From Pirellulaceae bacterium (GTDB lineage: Bacteria; Planctomycetota; Planctomycetia; Pirellulales; Pirellulaceae), in contig JAHDXO010000010.1 of the NCBI GenBank assembly GCA_023382975.1, forward strand, positions 1-64,000: a DNA stretch of 64,000 nucleotides, given 5' to 3'. How positions within the stretch are numbered: position 1 is the first letter of the stretch; the number at the start of each line of letters is the position of its first letter. Below are positions 1 to 7,787 of the stretch, one piece after another. The notes beneath the pieces were generated by a model, which searched no databases, was not told where the DNA came from, and saw only the letters and a list, made by a program, of their open reading frames with translations. The translations under genes were made by a program, and so were the position numbers.

Positions 1-1
1 G

Positions 2-1342
2 GAACGTCTGCCGAGACTGTTTGGCCAGGGCAAAGAGCGGATCGACTTTCGCCACATGATCGACTCCCTGATCCGCAAGCCGGGCGCGTTTGTCAACTAT
101 CAATATGTCCACCGCATGTACCCCACCACGCGGTTTCGGATGGCCTACGACCAGTTGCTTTCCAGGCACGACGAGCGGGGGGCGGTCAAGCAGTACCTGA
201 AGATCTTGCAGGCCGCCAAGCAGGAAGGTTTGGACCTGGTGGACGACGTGCTGCGCTGGTTCCTGGCGGAAGGCAAGGCCATCGTCGTCCAAGGAATTCT
301 GGACGCGGTCCAAAGCAGGCAACCGATCCCCGAGCCGACGGCGGTGACCGTCGAGTCGCCGGATCTGGACGTGTTTGATTCTCTCCTCTCACACAAGGAA
401 GTGTACGATGAACAGACCACCGAGACCGACGACCACGAAGTCGGCCAGTCCCGCGCGAGCCTCGAAGAAACCTGTCGCGTCGACGCCCAGTTCGCGGCCT
501 ACGACCGACATCGAGAAGCTGTCGGAGCAACTGAAGGCTTTGCGTCTGCCAATCTTTCGCGAACAGCATCCGCTGGTGGCGGACCAGGCGGCGCGGGAAG
601 GCTGGACGCACCTCCAGTTCCTGGCGGAACTGACGAGCAAGGAATGCCAAGCCCGACACCAGAACCGGATCGAGCGATTGATGCGGAACTCGAACTTGTT
701 GGCGGGAAAGACCTGGGAACAATTCCGCTGGTCGCGTCTTCCGCTGCCGGTGAGACAGCAATTCGAGACCCTGCGCAGCGGCCGGTTCCTGGACCGTCAG
801 GACAATGTGCTGATCTTCGGGAGGCCCGGTTCCGGGAAGACCAATCTCCTGTGTGCCTTGGGCAACCAACTGGTCCGGCAAGGCCGTTCGGTCTGCTTCA
901 CCACTTGCCAACTGCTCGTCCAGGAACTGTTGCGAGCCAAACGCGATCTGCGTCTGGAGCGGCTGCTCAAGGCACTCCGCAAGTACGAGGCCCTGATCAT
1001 CGACGACCTGGGCTATGTCCAGCAGAGCCGCGAAGAGATGGAAGTCCTGTTCACGCTGTTGGCCGAGCGGTACGAACGCGGGAGTGTGCTCTTGAGCAGC
1101 AACCTGCCGTTCTCCAAATGGGAGCAGATCTTCAAAGACCCCATGACCACGGCCGCGGCGATCGATCGCTTGATCCATCACTCCGTGATCATCGAGCTGA
1201 ATCTCCAGAGTTATCGACTCGAAGAGGCGCAGCAGAAGAAGAACGCCCCAGCCGCTTCGCAGGAATCAGAACCTGGCTCCGAACCATCCTGAATCCCGAC
1301 TTTCGCTCGGACCGTCTAATTGTCGCTAAAGAACACTGCTAA
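2..1342 (+). CDS. istA: IS21 transposase IstA, C-terminal part (5' end outside window)
   Basis: IstA is the DDE transposase of IS21 elements and works with the IstB ATPase. Only the C-terminal region is visible: the frame is open from base 2 and encodes a typical IstA tail (HRMYPTTRFRMAYDQLLS, then a helical region and VFDSLLSHKEV near 370-400). The core DDE domain lies upstream of the window. The odd point is the end. In IS21 elements istA normally stops close to the istB start, but here the frame stays open through all of istB and first stops at 1340-1342 in the terminal repeat. The natural stop may have been lost, or the last ~300 residues may be untranslated in practice. Family assignment is fairly sure; the 3' end is uncertain. 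Confidence 0.7.
   Translation, partial: ERLPRLFGQGKERIDFRHMIDSLIRKPGAFVNYQYVHRMYPTTRFRMAYDQLLSRHDERGAVKQYLKILQAAKQEGLDLVDDVLRWFLAEGKAIVVQGILDAVQSRQPIPEPTAVTVESPDLDVFDSLLSHKEVYDEQTTETDDHEVGQSRASLEETCRVDAQFAAYDRHREAVGATEGFASANLSRTASAGGGPGGAGRLDAPPVPGGTDEQGMPSPTPEPDRAIDAELELVGGKDLGTIPLVASSAAGETAIRDPAQRPVPGPSGQCADLREARFREDQSPVCLGQPTGPARPFGLLHHLPTARPGTVASQTRSASGAAAQGTPQVRGPDHRRPGLCPAEPRRDGSPVHAVGRAVRTRECALEQQPAVLQMGADLQRPHDHGRGDRSLDPSLRDHRAESPELSTRRGAAEEERPSRFAGIRTWLRTILNPDFRSDRLIVAKEHC
408..1292 (+). CDS. istB: IS21 helper ATPase IstB
   Basis: IstB is the AAA+ ATPase that assists IstA in target selection and strand transfer. The ATG at 408 is chosen over an in-frame upstream ATG because an AAGGAA ribosome-binding site lies just before it (396-401). 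The protein of 294 residues has a variable basic N-terminus, a helical adaptor domain, a Walker A motif (FGRPGSGKTNL) and a Walker B/DDLGY motif (LIIDDLGYVQQ), followed by SSNLPFSKW and an RLIHHS segment typical of IstB. It overlaps the istA frame completely in the +1 direction. It looks intact. Confidence 0.92.
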   Translation: MNRPPRPTTTKSASPARASKKPVASTPSSRPTTDIEKLSEQLKALRLPIFREQHPLVADQAAREGWTHLQFLAELTSKECQARHQNRIERLMRNSNLLAGKTWEQFRWSRLPLPVRQQFETLRSGRFLDRQDNVLIFGRPGSGKTNLLCALGNQLVRQGRSVCFTTCQLLVQELLRAKRDLRLERLLKALRKYEALIIDDLGYVQQSREEMEVLFTLLAERYERGSVLLSSNLPFSKWEQIFKDPMTTAAAIDRLIHHSVIIELNLQSYRLEEAQQKKNAPAASQESEPGSEPS

Positions 1343-1350
1343 TTGACGCC
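1316..1350. repeat. Repeated motif at the IS21 right end
   Basis: CTAATTGTCGC at 1316-1326 and CTAATTGACGCC at 1339-1350 are direct repeats about 23 bases apart, downstream of istB. IS21-family ends usually carry such repeated transposase-binding sites, which supports placing the element end here. Confidence 0.55.
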
Positions 1351-1481
1351 GAACAGTCTCGGAAGTCGCGTTCGTTGAATGTCACATCGACCAACGACAA
1401 CAGTCGGTACGATGAACCTCGCCGCGAGCGCAATGCGGCAACAAGGACATTGGTATCGAGAACGATTGGTGGACCCGCCAT
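1326..1481 (-). pseudogene. PIN-domain toxin remnant with the middle deleted
   Basis: On the minus strand an ATG at 1481 opens a 51-codon frame that begins like a PIN-family toxin nuclease (IVLDTNVLVAALRSRRG, with the first catalytic Asp in LDTN) and then jumps directly to a sequence like the end of the same family (VTFNERDF). Family members have roughly 100 residues between these blocks, including the central acidic residues. The product would lack most of the active site. The frame ends against the IS21 terminal repeat, so insertion and internal deletion have both affected this gene. No antitoxin gene was recognised beside it. Confidence 0.6.
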
Positions 1482-2033
1482 GATAGTATGGTATCGTATC
1501 CGCCACCGCCGGCGATGTCAACCGTCCAGCCTCATGCGATACAGTCCGAGGACGGCTGGCGGCGTGCGGTCCCACTTCCTCTCGCCGAACGACTGCGATC
1601 ACTCCGCGGCGGCTCATGGTCGCCGCTTGACTGCGGCGTCGCAGCCAACGCAGGCCCATCTGCATGGCCACGCGGCGCACCTTCGCCCCAAACTTCTTCT
1701 TCGCCGTTCGAAGTCCAATTCACCTTCCTCGTGGCGATCGTCGGACCAATCGCAGCCCGTGCGGCCTTTGACGCGGTTGCCGGTGTTGCCTTCCAGCGTG
1801 AACAAACCTTGGGCAGGATCCGAGAGTCACCAAACTTCGGGGCTCAATACCGTGTACGGCTGGACAGCCAATCCAGTCCATTCATCCTTGGGCCCCGTCT
1901 GTGTACGCTTCAACGCGCCTGTTGCCCGACGCGCTGCAACGCGCGATACCGGGCTCGTGGCTAACGACTACCCAGGCGGGGTTTCCACCCGCTCGTCCTC
2001 AAACCACTTCCAGTCCGCACGTTCACCGCTTGG
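1482..2033. other. Gene-poor stretch
   Basis: About 550 bases between the PIN remnant and the small gene ending at 2034. Open frames exist on both strands, but their translations are Arg-rich or of mixed composition, lack ribosome-binding sites and resemble no family I know. It may be decayed sequence next to the IS element. Confidence 0.5.
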
Positions 2034-2372
2034 TTATTCGGCCGGGTCCTTGAAACAGTCATACGTAGCAATGACGTTCTTAAGTTTTATTTCTACGTAG
2101 TCCGCAAAAACGAGTGCTTCTCGATCGCCAACCGAATCTCCGTCGCAGTATTCGAGAACCTTCTTCAATGCGGTTTCGACGTTTTCAAAATCATGATTGA
2201 GAAAGCCGTCGTCCAAATTGAGCGCGTTGCGGACTGCGAGAATAAAGTCTTGAACCCCTTGCACGTATGCCTTGGGGGTATCTTTCCGTTTTTTCTCAAT
2301 GTCGGAAACGAGCCTTCCAAGTTGGTAGTAGAACTGCGTGGGGATAAGTGACGTGACACTTTCATCGGACAT
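2034..2372 (-). CDS. Small hypothetical protein beside the OLD-like nuclease
   Basis: A 112-residue acidic, largely helical protein (for example DIEKKRKDTPKAYVQGVQDF). It has normal amino-acid composition but no motif I recognise. The DNA is less GC-rich than the surroundings, like the nuclease gene upstream on the same strand. It is the third of three minus-strand ORFs (4435-2651, 2664-2482, 2372-2034). It may be an accessory or immunity-type partner of the nuclease, but that is inference from position only. Confidence 0.6.
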   Translation of the reverse strand: MSDESVTSLIPTQFYYQLGRLVSDIEKKRKDTPKAYVQGVQDFILAVRNALNLDDGFLNHDFENVETALKKVLEYCDGDSVGDREALVFADYVEIKLKNVIATYDCFKDPAE

Positions 2373-2481
2373 TGTGGTAATCCTTTCCTTGTCAACAAGA
2401 CGTAGGGAACTTCTGTTTTAGGAGGCACGAGAACGAGCGTGGCGATGTCAGCGGTTGGTACCGGTGATCTGCATTCGCTCT

Positions 2482-2664
2482 TCAACCGAGGGACGCAAAC
2501 TGTTCTCCGTAAAACTCGATGTGTTGGTTGGTTTCTAAGAGGCGTACCTCCTCAGCGTCGACGTTGAGCCGAACGACCGCGGTCAGCCGGCGGGGACGCT
2601 TGACCTTACCATCACCTAGCAGCCTTACCCCGCTCGGCTGCACACCTTTGTTACACGTGATCAC
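2482..2664 (-). CDS. Very small hypothetical protein overlapping the nuclease gene end
   Basis: A 60-residue frame whose ATG at 2664 lies inside the last codons of the nuclease gene (14-base overlap), as in translationally coupled operons. The C-terminal 45 residues read like a real folded segment (AVVRLNVDAEEVRLLETNQ). No family is recognised. Its small size makes it uncertain. Confidence 0.4.
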   Translation of the reverse strand: MITCNKGVQPSGVRLLGDGKVKRPRRLTAVVRLNVDAEEVRLLETNQHIEFYGEQFASLG

Positions 2665-4435
2665 CTCGACGTGTGAAGTCGCGCAGCTGGCCGATCAGGA
2701 GCTTCATTTCTTCCGGAATCTCGTCTATCTTCATCGCGTCAATTATGCCGGTTGGTGTCACACTTATCTGATGCGCATCCTGCAGCCTTCTATTCACGTG
2801 ACTCAGGGCGTCCTTCCCGGGGAGCATGGCCAATCGCATTTCAGTGGTTTTCCAGTACTTATTGAACTCACGCAATGCCTCCTCATTGTACAGTGCCTCG
2901 TTGCTCCCGGTTCCGCAAGCTCGTTCGTATCGACGTCTGTTCGCGAGGTACTGTGCGAGAACGTATTCTTGTCTTTCTACAGCAAACTCTTCCAGTACTT
3001 TGTGGGCATCAAATCGAAACTCCTGCCTTCGCCCTGAACGTTTGCAGCGATCCGAGTGGTTTCGCGCCGCCGCACGATTGACCGCATCTGGAACCAGAAG
3101 GAAGTTCTCGATCTCTTTCCGCTGGTGTATGGAGACAAAACAACAAACAGTCCTACATTCCTCTTCAATTGCCTTTCGCTCGGCATCGCAGCGATAATCC
3201 CGGTCCAGAATAAGACCACATCGAACGGCGCTTCCTAACGTTGTTTCCATGCCGTGCTTTAGGCTCTTCACCCGCTGCGGATTGAAGCCCTCGACTGGGA
3301 CGACGGCAAAATCGGACCGATTACCAACCTTGTCTGCCCCAAGTTTCTGGGCCAATCTGCTTATGACTTGGAAGTCCTTTCCTTCGACAAACACAACCGC
3401 TCTTGTTTTTGCAAGCTGAGTGAGAATCGGATTTAGGTTCGAGCCGAGTACGCGAAAAACGTCCGATAACTGTGATGGATCCTTGATTCGTCGCGCGGAC
3501 GCTCGTCGCTTATCGATCAATACGATATCATCCGGCTCGGCCTCGGTGATAATCTCCGTTGAGTGCGTCGCCATAACAATGTCCGGACCGAGATTTCGTA
3601 GGAGTGCAAGTAGTTGGCGCTGCAAATCCGAGTGCAAGTAGATGTCGGGCTCGTCAATCAGAAATAGTGAACAGTCGGCGGATTGAATCACGTGAGTCAG
3701 CATCTGGCACCAGACCTGAAAACCAAAGCCAGCCCAAAATATCTCGCGTGGAATTCGTTCCTCTGGGCAGAACATGAAGAGCTTCGGCTTTCCGTCGCCG
3801 TATTGTACCTCAGGAGGTTGGATGTCCATCCCTGGCCAGGTTCGGACCAGAGTCTCTCGAAATTCTTCGAAGCGGTCCGGGTAGTGATGCCATATGTTGC
3901 GGAAGTTGCGAGACGCGCTGTAGTTGAATAGTGCGCGTCTCGCAGCGTCCTTGTCAAAGAGCAACTCGTTGTGCTCTACGGGGCCGAGTATAGGGGCGAA
4001 ACCAATCCGGCAGTTGAAATGCTTGCGAAATGTTGATGGGGAAAGACAGGGACGCTCGGACTGCGGGATCAAGGTGCAAGAACCTTGGCTGGCAATGAAG
4101 ATTTGAAGTGAATTCCCATTTGAAAGGCGAAATCTAACGGTAGCCGGATGTGCGTCGTCGTAGTTGTAGAAGAGGTTTTCTTCGGCAATCGCGACCTCAT
4201 TGACGTCGATGCGGTAGCCGTGTGTAGGTCCATTTGGGCCGTCGACACGCTCTGGCTTGCGCGAATAGGCCTTCCGCAAGCCCATTGCTAGTATTCGAAA
4301 TGCCGCCAAGACAGTTGACTTGCCCGCGTTGTTTGGGCCGACAAGAACGTTGAAGTGGCGCAGCTTCAGTGTGAATTTGCGCAGCGCCTTGAAACGCTCG
4401 AAATCGATTTTGACGAATTGGTCCAGGTCGGACAT
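2651..4435 (-). CDS. OLD-like ATPase with TOPRIM nuclease domain
   Basis: Predicted overcoming-lysogenisation-defect (OLD)-type protein of 594 residues: an N-terminal ABC/SMC-like ATPase and a C-terminal TOPRIM nuclease. Visible motifs are Walker A at residues 33-41 (GPNNAGKST), a signature/Walker B region ending in SLFLIDEPD, a switch ATHSTEI, and TOPRIM motifs VVFVEGKD (Glu351) and LILDRDYR. OLD-family proteins include phage-defence nucleases (P2 Old, GajA, the ATPase/TOPRIM pair of PARIS). No GajB-type helicase lies beside it. The gene has lower GC and more divergent codon use than its neighbours, sits next to an IS element and a palindrome-rich stretch, and may have been acquired horizontally. 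A defence role is inference from the family. Confidence 0.8.
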   Translation of the reverse strand: MSDLDQFVKIDFERFKALRKFTLKLRHFNVLVGPNNAGKSTVLAAFRILAMGLRKAYSRKPERVDGPNGPTHGYRIDVNEVAIAEENLFYNYDDAHPATVRFRLSNGNSLQIFIASQGSCTLIPQSERPCLSPSTFRKHFNCRIGFAPILGPVEHNELLFDKDAARRALFNYSASRNFRNIWHHYPDRFEEFRETLVRTWPGMDIQPPEVQYGDGKPKLFMFCPEERIPREIFWAGFGFQVWCQMLTHVIQSADCSLFLIDEPDIYLHSDLQRQLLALLRNLGPDIVMATHSTEIITEAEPDDIVLIDKRRASARRIKDPSQLSDVFRVLGSNLNPILTQLAKTRAVVFVEGKDFQVISRLAQKLGADKVGNRSDFAVVPVEGFNPQRVKSLKHGMETTLGSAVRCGLILDRDYRCDAERKAIEEECRTVCCFVSIHQRKEIENFLLVPDAVNRAAARNHSDRCKRSGRRQEFRFDAHKVLEEFAVERQEYVLAQYLANRRRYERACGTGSNEALYNEEALREFNKYWKTTEMRLAMLPGKDALSHVNRRLQDAHQISVTPTGIIDAMKIDEIPEEMKLLIGQLRDFTRRGDHV

Positions 4436-4461
4436 CTGTCTACTTAGTTTAAACGTAAAGG

Positions 4462-4536
4462 TTTCTATCCCGCAGGCTCCCGGAGAAATGCCTTTGCGTC
4501 GGTGGGTACGCTTTCCGGGAGCCTGCGGGATAGAAA
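4462..4536. repeat. Perfect 23-bp inverted repeat upstream of the OLD-like gene
   Basis: Arms 4462-4484 and 4514-4536 are exact reverse complements (core CCCGCAGGCTCCCGG), separated by 29 bases. The repeat starts 27 bases upstream of the OLD-like ATG on the minus strand, so it lies in that gene's promoter/leader. No T-run follows either arm, so a simple terminator is unlikely. It may be a REP-like element or an RNA/DNA hairpin that affects expression. Confidence 0.7.
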
Positions 4537-4727
4537 GTAGTTGGACTCCAGCCGCGGAGCTGCGGCGGCTATGCAGTTTGTTTACCGCGGCACCGTCCGC
4601 ACTTCAGCACGGTAACCGGCCTCGGGTGCGGAAGTCAAGTACCAGAGTGCGGGATTTCCCGCGATTTCCCGGCGATCGTGGCCCCGAACGGTGCGGACAG
4701 GATATTCGGGCAACCGCACCTGCGGCT

Positions 4728-4766
4728 CGCGCGTTATTTGACACGGGATCTGTCAGATAACGCGCG
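4728..4766. repeat. 16-bp inverted repeat (15/16 match)
   Basis: CGCGCGTTATTTGACA at 4728-4743 pairs with TGTCAGATAACGCGCG at 4751-4766 with one mismatch and a 7-base loop. It lies in the gene-free stretch. No T-run supports a terminator call. Confidence 0.6.
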
Positions 4767-4920
4767 AAAAACGGGCGAATCGCGGCGGGCATGGCCCGCC
4801 CAACACGCTGAAGCGTGAACTCCAACAAAGCCCGATGCCCCGGCTTTTCCATGAATTCACGCGTTGACAGGCGTGGGCTCACGCAACTCCGCTCGCCGGG
4901 GGGAGATGAAGCGGAGGATC

Positions 4921-4985
4921 GTAGCCGAATTCGTGAGAAATTCGGAATGCTCGCGAATCATCCGAATTCTCACGAATTCGGCTAC
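4921..4985. repeat. Nested palindrome, family A copy 1 (paired arms)
   Basis: A 26-base arm at 4921-4946 pairs with a 25-base arm at 4961-4985 with one bulged base and a 14-base loop. Each arm is itself a hairpin (CCGAATTC-GTGA-GAATTCGG plan, with flanking GTAG/CTAC). The same arm occurs at 27257-27320 (paired) and, as single arms, near 10049 and 56574. Confidence 0.8.
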
Positions 4986-5014
4986 GGAAATGCTTCACGG
5001 CGCTGCGAGGATCT

Positions 5015-6508
5015 TCACTGGGGTGATGCTGATGCCTCGATCGGAATGGCGGATCGTTCGGCGATCAGGACGGGCGAGTCGTAGATCGGAACCTGCCGGA
5101 ATACGGTGCCCGTGTCGTCCCCGTCTACCAGGGACGGATCGATCTCGAAGACCTTGCCGGTGCGCAGATCGACCCAGACGGGTTTTTCGAAACGCAGGCC
5201 GGCCAGCGCGACCGTGGCGAGTTCGGCTTGGCTGTTCTTGCCCGGCGTGTCGCTGGCCCGCCACAGGGTGACCACGTTCTTGCCATCCTCGCTTCGATAG
5301 GCGAAGACCGCGGTCGATTCCGGTTTCGCCACGTCGGCTACTGCCCCTTTGAAACCGGTGATGCGTCGGAGTGAATCGTCGAACACGGCCGTCAGGTTCT
5401 GGACGGCAAAGTAGCCCTCTTTGCGGTGCGCGACGGTCTTGTCGTCGTTGATCGCCAGCAGACCTTTGGTATTCCGCCGCGACGTGTATTCCATGTCGCA
5501 GATCGCGAAGTAGGACGACGGGATGTCGCGGGCTAAGTCGCCGAGCAGCCGCCGCAAAGCCCATTTGGCTTGGCTCTCCTCGGTCCAGTCGTTATCGGAC
5601 AGAGCGCCGAACGAGCCACGGGCCGAAGGCGTGCCGTTTTCGCCTTGACGCAGCGTGATCTTCGGCGAATACGATTGCACCAGCTCGCGCAGTTTCAGGA
5701 CGGCGGGATAGCTTTGATCCGGGTTGTACGAGTACGGGTGGTAGCTGAGTTCGTCGATCAGATCCAGCTTGCCTTGCTCCTTGACAATGTCCAGCACCTC
5801 TTTGACCCACGGCAGCTTGATCCCGGCCATGGCGAAGCCGACGATCTTGGCATCGGGTTGCTGGCGGCGAGCTGCTTCCGCGGTGCGGATCAGCAGATCG
5901 GCGTACCGTTCGGCCGTGTTGGCCCCGCGCAGGCCCGGTTCGTTCCAGATCTCCCACTGGTCGACGTGCTCTTTGTACCGGTCGACCAGCGCGGCCACGT
6001 AGCGGTCCCACGCCTGCAACGCTTCGTCGCTGGTGGGAATTCCTTCGCCCAGTCCCGTGCCGCCGCCACCGGGATAGACCGGATTGCCGTAGCAGATGCA
6101 GACCCACGGCTTGACGCCCTGCTTGACCATGTCCAAGACGATCTCGTCCATCCACGCCCAGTCGTACTGGCCTTGGACTTTCTCCGTCTTGGCCCAACCG
6201 CTCTGGATGCGGGCCGCTTTGACGCCCAACGGGCCCAGATGCTCGCGCCAGTTGGCATAGATCGTGAAATCGCGGTCCATCGTTTCGGCACCGACCGACC
6301 AGTTGGACGACGCGATCTCTCGCGCGTGCCGCGGACGGATCTTGCCGATCGACCGATAGCCCTCGCCGGGCGTGCCGTCAAAGGCGGTCGCTTCCGCAGA
6401 TGCCTCCGCTGCGCGGATCGGATTCGACGGATTGAATGACCAAGCCATGAACACGGCACCGGTCAGCAGCAACAGCGTCGCGGGCTGGGACTTTCGAATG
6501 GACTTCAT
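5015..6508 (-). CDS. Secreted clan GH-A glycoside hydrolase (GH39-like)
   Basis: Predicted retaining glycosidase of 497 residues with an N-terminal signal peptide (LLLLTGAVFMAWSF, cleavage after AA near 35) for export. A TIM-barrel catalytic domain follows. WEIWNEP places the acid/base at Glu190 at the end of strand 4, and RQGENGTPS places the nucleophile at Glu290, the ~100-residue spacing usual for clan GH-A. The C-terminal ~110 residues look like a beta-sandwich. The ATG at 6508 follows a good AAGGAG site. Last gene of the minus-strand catabolic locus, so it probably cleaves the imported or surface-bound polysaccharide. GH39 (xylosidase/iduronidase family) is the closest style; the substrate is not determinable here. 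Confidence 0.75.
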   Translation of the reverse strand: MKSIRKSQPATLLLLTGAVFMAWSFNPSNPIRAAEASAEATAFDGTPGEGYRSIGKIRPRHAREIASSNWSVGAETMDRDFTIYANWREHLGPLGVKAARIQSGWAKTEKVQGQYDWAWMDEIVLDMVKQGVKPWVCICYGNPVYPGGGGTGLGEGIPTSDEALQAWDRYVAALVDRYKEHVDQWEIWNEPGLRGANTAERYADLLIRTAEAARRQQPDAKIVGFAMAGIKLPWVKEVLDIVKEQGKLDLIDELSYHPYSYNPDQSYPAVLKLRELVQSYSPKITLRQGENGTPSARGSFGALSDNDWTEESQAKWALRRLLGDLARDIPSSYFAICDMEYTSRRNTKGLLAINDDKTVAHRKEGYFAVQNLTAVFDDSLRRITGFKGAVADVAKPESTAVFAYRSEDGKNVVTLWRASDTPGKNSQAELATVALAGLRFEKPVWVDLRTGKVFEIDPSLVDGDDTGTVFRQVPIYDSPVLIAERSAIPIEASASPQ

Positions 6509-6602
6509 CGTGAGTTTCTCCTTGGTTCAAATGAGACAGTAAATGGGGCCGACAGCCGGTCGAGAATCCTGAAAACGCGAACGCCAACCGAGCGAGTTCC
6601 TT

Positions 6603-7787
6603 TCAGTCGAGTTCCGGGCGACGTTCGAATTGGGAAAAAACATTGCACTGGTGCAGCGACATCGGATTCAGGCGATACGGTCCTTCGAAGCCGGTGTCTT
6701 TCAGCATGTGAGCGATCAGCGCGATCGATAGCGGGTAGAACCACGATCCGAGCATGATGTGCGTGCGGCCGGGGTCTTCGTCGCGATACTCGGCGACGAC
6801 GCTGGTCTGCCCCGGCTTCCAGATCCAATGCGGGCGCGACTTCCAATCGGCCGGCGCGCTGTCGCGCCGGTGCAGCAGCCAACCGCAGCCGTCGGGACTC
6901 TCGTGCATCAGGGCATGCTGCAAATAGCGCCGCGCGGCCGCGTCGAGATCCTCGCGGCGGTAGTCGGTCAGCTCGGCCAGGTTGGACATCATGTACGCGC
7001 CGTCGAAGTCGGGACAGTCGGAACCGCCGGGCCAGAACGAACCGTCGTCCAACTGGCACGCCAGCGTCGAATCGACGGCCCGCTCGATCGCGCGCAGCGG
7101 CCAGCCTTGGGCGAAGTAAATGGGCGTGACGTGGATCGTGCCGAACAGAGCGTTGGGCAAATCGGCGCCGAATTGGGTGCCCCAGAATCCCGTCCGTTTG
7201 TCGAACACGTCTTCCAGCGCGGGCAGCATGCCGTGCTGCATCACGGCATCGACCTGATCGGCGCCGAACCAGTCGCGGGCAGCCAGCAAGGCCGTGGCGC
7301 AGGCCAGCACCTGGTTGCCCGCCGCCCACGAGTTGCTCCAGTCGTAACGCTTCACCCAGCGGTTCAAGGCCGTGGCATCCAAGAGCGGCTCGATGAACCG
7401 CAGCGGATGGCGAGGCGGCTGGTTCAGCAGCCGCAACGCCCACAGATGCCCGCGCGTGCTGTGCCAGTACGGCTCCATCGCCTCGATCGTCATCCGCTGG
7501 TTTCGTGCAGCGGGATCGTGCGCAAAAAATCCGTCCTTCGCTTGGCCCCGGCTGATGTAGTCCGCCCAGGCCTCGCGCACCTCCGCGGGTAGCCGCTCGA
7601 GTTCGCCGAACAGGTCCAAGACGTGCAGCCCGTGGTACGATCCGTAGAAGCTCTCGTCGCCACCCGGCTCCTTGCGATACCGGCCGGGTTCGCCGCCCAA
7701 CTTCATCGCCTGAACGAACCGCAGCGAAGTGGTCTTCACTCGCTGATAACCGGGCGTCTCGTCGGCAAACATGGGTTGTGCGGTCAT
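6603..7787 (-). CDS. Alpha/alpha-toroid protein of unknown activity
   Basis: A 394-residue protein without a signal peptide, made of repeated helix pairs with Trp/Asp/Gly-rich turns (SFWPGGSDCPDFDGAYMMSN, YDWSNSWAAGNQV), the pattern of an (alpha/alpha)6 barrel as in terpenoid cyclases, unsaturated glucuronyl hydrolases or related carbohydrate enzymes. I cannot assign a catalytic family. Its ATG at 7787 overlaps the stop of the upstream lyase gene (ATGA), so the two are translationally coupled and probably act on the same glycan, in the cytoplasm. Confidence 0.6.
   Translation of the reverse strand: MTAQPMFADETPGYQRVKTTSLRFVQAMKLGGEPGRYRKEPGGDESFYGSYHGLHVLDLFGELERLPAEVREAWADYISRGQAKDGFFAHDPAARNQRMTIEAMEPYWHSTRGHLWALRLLNQPPRHPLRFIEPLLDATALNRWVKRYDWSNSWAAGNQVLACATALLAARDWFGADQVDAVMQHGMLPALEDVFDKRTGFWGTQFGADLPNALFGTIHVTPIYFAQGWPLRAIERAVDSTLACQLDDGSFWPGGSDCPDFDGAYMMSNLAELTDYRREDLDAAARRYLQHALMHESPDGCGWLLHRRDSAPADWKSRPHWIWKPGQTSVVAEYRDEDPGRTHIMLGSWFYPLSIALIAHMLKDTGFEGPYRLNPMSLHQCNVFSQFERRPELD

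Larger units (their letters stand above)
1..1350 (+). mobile_element. IS21-family insertion sequence, right-hand part
   Basis: The window opens inside an IS21-type element: the C-terminal part of an IstA transposase is followed by an overlapping IstB ATPase. The right end is placed near 1350 because two copies of a CTAATTG-x-CGC motif (1316-1326 and 1339-1350) lie just after istB, like the repeated transposase-binding sites at IS21 ends, and because a chromosomal PIN-domain remnant begins immediately beyond. The left end is outside the window. The exact boundary is inferred; target duplications cannot be checked here. Confidence 0.75.
4436..5014. other. Gene-free stretch rich in inverted repeats
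   Basis: No credible gene in about 580 bases. It holds at least three long inverted repeats listed separately (4462-4536, 4728-4766, 4921-4985), a GGTGCGG/CCGCACC pair near 4690-4720 and a CACGCT-GA-AGCGTG palindrome near 4803-4816. The stretch separates the OLD-like gene from the catabolic locus. Confidence 0.6.
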
